This document shows, one piece after another, positions 60,661 through 64,000 of a DNA stretch of 64,000 nt. Origin of the DNA: Lachnospiraceae bacterium. GTDB taxonomy: Bacteria; Bacillota; Clostridia; Lachnospirales; Lachnospiraceae. Both the position numbers and the translations under genes were made by a program. The notes under the pieces are model-generated. The model was not told where the DNA came from, made no database searches, and saw only the letters and a list, made by a program, of their open reading frames with translations. How positions within the stretch are numbered: the first letter of the stretch is position 1; the number at the start of each line of letters is the position of its first letter. The stretch spans positions 248,001 through 312,000 of the forward strand of contig JALCKY010000004.1 in NCBI GenBank assembly GCA_022647575.1, given 5' to 3'.

Positions 60661-60763
60661 TAAACCGGGTGTGCTATACAGGCCGATGTCAGAACTGCTC
60701 CTGTAAACAACTGTGGTGAAGCTGCGCAGCAGCTTCGCATCGGCCACGCCCCACAGGCCGATG
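60661..60763. repeat. Two-hairpin repeat behind the cardiolipin synthase gene
   Basis: 60718-60763 has hairpin 1 GAAGCTGC/GCAGCTTC and hairpin 2 ATCGGCC/GGCCGAT around the loop ACGCCCCACA. A partial copy precedes it: ACAGGCCGATGTCAGAAC occurs at 60678-60695 and again at 60752-60769, where it reaches the stop codon of the cls gene. The rest of the 297-bp htpG-cls gap holds the CIRCE element and the htpG promoter. Confidence 0.75.
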
Positions 60764-62317
60764 TCAGAACAGCGGCGCAAACAGCCGCAGGATGCACTGC
60801 CATATCCGCAGCGTATACGGCCGGTCGCCGCGGTATTTGTCCGTGACTTCCGTGCTGTCCGCAAACATCTGCTCAAAGTCGCGGCGGATCTCCGGCAGGA
60901 TCGAGCAGCGGTGGAACAGGACACCGTCTTCGAAATGCAGATAAAGACTGCGGAAATCCATGTTGAATGTGCCGACCGTCGCGGACTCGTCATCCGCCAG
61001 CATCATCTTGGCATGGTTGAATCCGGGCGTATACTCGAAGATCCGGACACCTTCACGGACCAGGGATGCATAATAGGAACGCGTGACCGAGTAGATCATT
61101 TTCTTGTCCGGAATGCCCGGGGTGATAATGCGCACATCGACGCCTCTGCCGGCAGCCAGTGCCAGCGTACGCACCGTCTCGTCACTGGGGATAAGATACG
61201 GCGTCGAAATCCAGAGATAGCGTTCCGCACTGTCGATCAGGTTCATATAGACATTTTCGCCTGTATGTTCCAGATCGAGGGGCGTATCGGCATAGGGCTG
61301 GATCCAGCCGGTTTCAGCAGCTTTATAGTCGTGCGGCGTAAGATAATTCGCGGTGCGCGGACTCCAGCCTTCATGTCTTGAAGCATTCCACATTTCAAGG
61401 AAAATAACGGTCATACTGTGCACGGCATCACCTGTGAGGCGCACGCCCGTATCCTTCCAGAAGCCGAACGGGTGCGTGATGTTGAAATATTCATCTGCCA
61501 GGTTATAGCCGCCGGTAAATCCTACGATACCGTCGATGATCGTCATTTTGCGGTGATCGCGGTTGTTCATGAAAACATTGACGGCCGGCATGACCGGATT
61601 GAAATCACGGCACTGGATGCCTGCCGCTTCCATTTCCCGGATGAATGAACGGTTGAGGAACTGCATGCTTCCGATATCATCGTAAAACACGCGTACCCGC
61701 ACACCATGGCTTGCCCGTTCCTTGAGGATCTCCTTCATGGAGGCAAAAGACTGTGCGTCTTCAATGGCAAAATACTCCATGAAAATGAAATTCTGCGCCT
61801 TTTTCAGAGCTTCCTTCTGTGCTTCAAAACCGTCTGCCGCAGAGGCATAATAGACGACATCCGTATTTCTGTAGACCGGGAAGGAACAGCGTTCCAGCAG
61901 ATAGCGGGATTCGTTGGCCTGCTTCCGGCTCGTTTTTTCCAGCGACGCCATTGCCTCCGGATCCTGCGGCATAAAATCCGGAAAATCCTTTTCAAAAACA
62001 GCAAAATGATGTTTCATTTTGAGCAGCGGCAGGGAACTGCCAAGGAGCAGATAAAGCACCAGTCCGAAGATCGGCATGGCCAGGATCAGCATGATCCAGG
62101 GCATCTTGACCGCCGCATTCTTATGCTGCCCGTAAATGGCAAGCACCGTAAGAACGGAAATTACCCGCAGCAGCAGCTCGACCCAGCCCGCCATATAACT
62201 CAGCGCGGTCACCGTATAAACCACAAGCCACACCTCGACCGCAATGGCAAGCACCACAAAAAACACCCGGCCGAGGCTGTTTTTAACATTGTCCTTCTGC
62301 TCTACACGCAGTTTCAT
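60764..62317 (-). CDS. cls: Cardiolipin synthase
   Basis: 517 residues. Two N-terminal membrane helices (VFFVVLAIAVEVWLVVYTVT, MPWIMLILAMPIFGLVLYLL), then two phospholipase-D domains with HKD motifs NNRDHRKMTIIDG and FNHAKMMLADDESATVGTFN. It joins two phosphatidylglycerols, or a related pair, into cardiolipin at the membrane. Starts one base after the stop of the PrsA-like gene, so the two are coupled. Confidence 0.95.
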   Translation of the reverse strand: MKLRVEQKDNVKNSLGRVFFVVLAIAVEVWLVVYTVTALSYMAGWVELLLRVISVLTVLAIYGQHKNAAVKMPWIMLILAMPIFGLVLYLLLGSSLPLLKMKHHFAVFEKDFPDFMPQDPEAMASLEKTSRKQANESRYLLERCSFPVYRNTDVVYYASAADGFEAQKEALKKAQNFIFMEYFAIEDAQSFASMKEILKERASHGVRVRVFYDDIGSMQFLNRSFIREMEAAGIQCRDFNPVMPAVNVFMNNRDHRKMTIIDGIVGFTGGYNLADEYFNITHPFGFWKDTGVRLTGDAVHSMTVIFLEMWNASRHEGWSPRTANYLTPHDYKAAETGWIQPYADTPLDLEHTGENVYMNLIDSAERYLWISTPYLIPSDETVRTLALAAGRGVDVRIITPGIPDKKMIYSVTRSYYASLVREGVRIFEYTPGFNHAKMMLADDESATVGTFNMDFRSLYLHFEDGVLFHRCSILPEIRRDFEQMFADSTEVTDKYRGDRPYTLRIWQCILRLFAPLF

Positions 62318-62318
62318 A

Positions 62319-63461
62319 TCACTCGTTCGTCCCCTGTTCCGACCCGGCTGCCGAAGCCGCGGAGGATGCCGATGATGCCTGTCCCTCCGTTTCTTCCGTC
62401 AGGTCATCCGATCCGAAAACACTGTCGTATGTACTGAAAAAAGAATCCGTCGTTACATTTTCCGGAACCGTAACGGAAGAGAGGATCTCATCGTTCAGAT
62501 CCGTATCGAGTCCGGCGGCAAAGCTGTCGTACTGTTCCCCGAAAAGGCTGCTTTTGCGTGCTTTCAGGAGCCTCGCTTTGTTGGCCCTGGTCTCTTCGCG
62601 GTCAAAATTGCTGATGCATTTCAGGATGCAGTAGCCGTCGCCCGTTTCGACAACGTCGCTTACATCCCCTGTATCGAGTGAAAAAGCCGCATCGGTGAAA
62701 GCATCGTCGTTTCCGTCATCGCTGCGGCTGACGCTGCAGGTCGTCGTATCTGCCGCGTTGTAGGTGCGCATCATTTCGTCGAAATCCGCACCGCCCCGGA
62801 TCTTTGCAAGGACATCCTCCGCCTGCGAACTGACCGTCTGTTTTTCTTCGTCCGTCATATCCGTGCCATCGCTGTTTTTCGTGGAAAACAGGATGCTCTC
62901 CACCTTGACGATCCGCGCTTCATCATCGCTGATCTCCGTCTGGATCGAAGAAGTGATCGACCGGTAGACCTCATCCGCAAGCGCATATTCCCGGTACATA
63001 GGAATGAGTTCAGCCTTCGTGATCCCGAGACCGGTCCGGTCCTCTTCGGAAAGAGAATCATAATAGGCCGTCACCGCCTGCTGCACCTTTCCCTCCTCGA
63101 CTTCCGTGAGGGAAATATTCTGCTGATCCGCCAGCAGGCCGAGGGTCTTGACCTTGGAAAGACGGGCTACTGCCAGATCGGTGATCGATGAATTCTCCGC
63201 ATCCGCTCCGGCTGTCTTCCAGATATCCTCCCCAAGCGCACTCCTGTACTGGTCGCGGATATTCGCCATATAAAGTTTCAGTTCGTCCCGCGAGCATCTG
63301 GCCGTCAGGTCTCCGCTGCTGATGGTAAAAACGTCGTCGCTGCCGAAGCCTGTCGTGAGAATGATTTTTCCGTTCCCGTTCCCGCAGGCAGTCAGTGCCG
63401 CTGCGAACACGCAGAGCACCGCACAGAATATCTGTTTTTCCCGTTTCCAGAAATTATGCAT
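62319..63461 (-). CDS. PrsA/SurA-like peptidyl-prolyl isomerase lipoprotein
   Basis: 380 residues from ATG 63461, chosen because a lipoprotein signal follows (MHNFWKREKQIFCAVLCVFA, lipobox LTACG). The N-terminal helical chaperone region (IRDQYRSALGEDIWKT, SSITDLAVARLSKVKTLGLL) precedes a parvulin-like core (ARIVKVESILFSTKNSDGTD, ADFDEMMRTYN, FSLDTGDVSDVVETGDGYCI). A Ser/Ala-rich tail ends it. It probably helps fold secreted proteins outside the membrane. Parvulin activity is inferred from the fold only. Confidence 0.85.
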   Translation of the reverse strand: MHNFWKREKQIFCAVLCVFAAALTACGNGNGKIILTTGFGSDDVFTISSGDLTARCSRDELKLYMANIRDQYRSALGEDIWKTAGADAENSSITDLAVARLSKVKTLGLLADQQNISLTEVEEGKVQQAVTAYYDSLSEEDRTGLGITKAELIPMYREYALADEVYRSITSSIQTEISDDEARIVKVESILFSTKNSDGTDMTDEEKQTVSSQAEDVLAKIRGGADFDEMMRTYNAADTTTCSVSRSDDGNDDAFTDAAFSLDTGDVSDVVETGDGYCILKCISNFDREETRANKARLLKARKSSLFGEQYDSFAAGLDTDLNDEILSSVTVPENVTTDSFFSTYDSVFGSDDLTEETEGQASSASSAASAAGSEQGTNE

Positions 63462-63477
63462 TCCGTCTGCCTTCCGG

Positions 63478-64000
63478 TCAGTTGCCTGCTTCGAGGATCG
63501 AACGCGCCGCGCATAGTCCGTTTGCGGAAGCCTGCTGCAGACCTCTCGTAATGCCCGCGCCGTCGCCGATCGCATAAAGGCCTTTTACGCTGGTTTCAAA
63601 GCGGTTGTCCACCACCAGCCGGTTGGAATAGAATTTCACTTCCACACCGTAAAGCAGCGTCTCATCCGATGCGAGTCCCGGCGTGACCTTGTCGAGCGCA
63701 TAGATCATTTCCTCAAGATCGACCATGATCCGGTGCGGGAACACCAGAGAAAGATCGCCCGGCACGGCGTCCTTCAGCGTAGGGATAAGATTGTTCCTGC
63801 ACATTCTTTCTTCGGTGGAACGTCTGCCTCTCTTGAAATCGCCGAAGGTCTGTACCAGGATCTTATTGCCGCAGAGCATGTTGGACAGCTGCGCGATCAT
63901 CCGGCCGTATTCGATCGGGGTACGGAACGGCTTGGTGAAGTTCTTCGAGACCAGCAGCGCAAAATTCGTATTGGCGGTCCTGTATTCTCCGCCGGCATAG
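63478..64000 (-). CDS. FAD-dependent dehydrogenase, C-terminal part (cut by window edge)
   Basis: The frame enters from the right edge (YAGGEYRTANTNFALLVSKN) and ends at 63478 with the flavin-binding end KGLYAIGDGAGITRGLQQAS and ANGLCAARSILE. This is the COG2509-type NAD(P)/FAD-dependent oxidoreductase tail. At least 174 residues are present. It lies 16 bp before the PrsA-like gene and probably begins the same transcript. The substrate is unknown. Confidence 0.88.
   Translation of the reverse strand, partial: YAGGEYRTANTNFALLVSKNFTKPFRTPIEYGRMIAQLSNMLCGNKILVQTFGDFKRGRRSTEERMCRNNLIPTLKDAVPGDLSLVFPHRIMVDLEEMIYALDKVTPGLASDETLLYGVEVKFYSNRLVVDNRFETSVKGLYAIGDGAGITRGLQQASANGLCAARSILEAGN

Overview
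The window looks like a chromosomal segment of a gut-type Clostridia bacterium, most likely Lachnospiraceae. The evidence is indirect: YesM/YesN-type two-component control of sugar ABC transporters, Ala/Ser-rich lipoprotein linkers, MalT-like and AraC regulators, DUF975 and YcxB proteins, a DUF5716/DUF5717 pair, an infC-rpmI-rplT operon with an L20-type leader, a perfect CIRCE element, and moderately high GC. Nearly all genes lie on the minus strand. The exceptions are a small HPr-like gene, the transposase, two AraC regulators, a DUF975 gene and a small membrane protein.

Left part (1-19 kb): glycan uptake and breakdown. A cut-off LplB-type permease, a degenerate HPr and a hybrid histidine kinase are followed by an IS1634-type insertion sequence (3693-5695) flanked by a 66-bp direct repeat. 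Next come a complete YesM kinase / two permeases / lipoprotein / YesN regulator cluster, a GH78 alpha-L-rhamnosidase, a 600-bp field of hairpin repeats, and a GH2 glycosidase broken by several frame changes and a 25-G tract.

Middle part (18.7-31.3 kb): a patchwork with clear recombination scars. An intact glycosyltransferase at 18.7-19.9 kb has a truncated copy of its 3' end at 28.95-29.2 kb in the same orientation, so about 10 kb is bracketed by direct repeats. Inside are gene fragments fused end to end (an acetyltransferase-like start, RbsA and RbsC pieces), an AraC regulator fused to a catalytically degenerate GH39 domain, and a GH43/GH39/GH43 set. A DapA-like aldolase and a TRAP binding protein without its membrane partners lie upstream of the truncated copy.

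Right part (31.5-64 kb): mostly core functions. It holds a MalT-like regulator, a tRNA-Pro with an unusual AGG anticodon, rplT/rpmI/infC with promoter and attenuator, a frameshifted beta-mannosidase, purA, purB, purF, an amino-acid ABC transporter whose lipoprotein gene is frameshifted in the signal peptide, and a three-gene operon of unknown function (DUF5717, an actin/Hsp70-fold DUF5716 protein, a third helical protein). After these come HtpG (Hsp90) with large charged inserts and CIRCE control, cardiolipin synthase, a PrsA-like lipoprotein and a cut-off flavoprotein.

The most interesting material is (i) the DUF5716/5717 operon beside an unusual Hsp90, (ii) two families of short intergenic hairpins whose stems differ between copies but stay complementary, (iii) the AraC-pseudo-GH39 sensor-regulator, and (iv) an over-represented nonamer, GTAAAACAG. 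Frame disruptions are frequent (GH2, mannosidase, lipoprotein, DUF975). Either this is a decaying accessory region or some are assembly or consensus errors; read data would decide.
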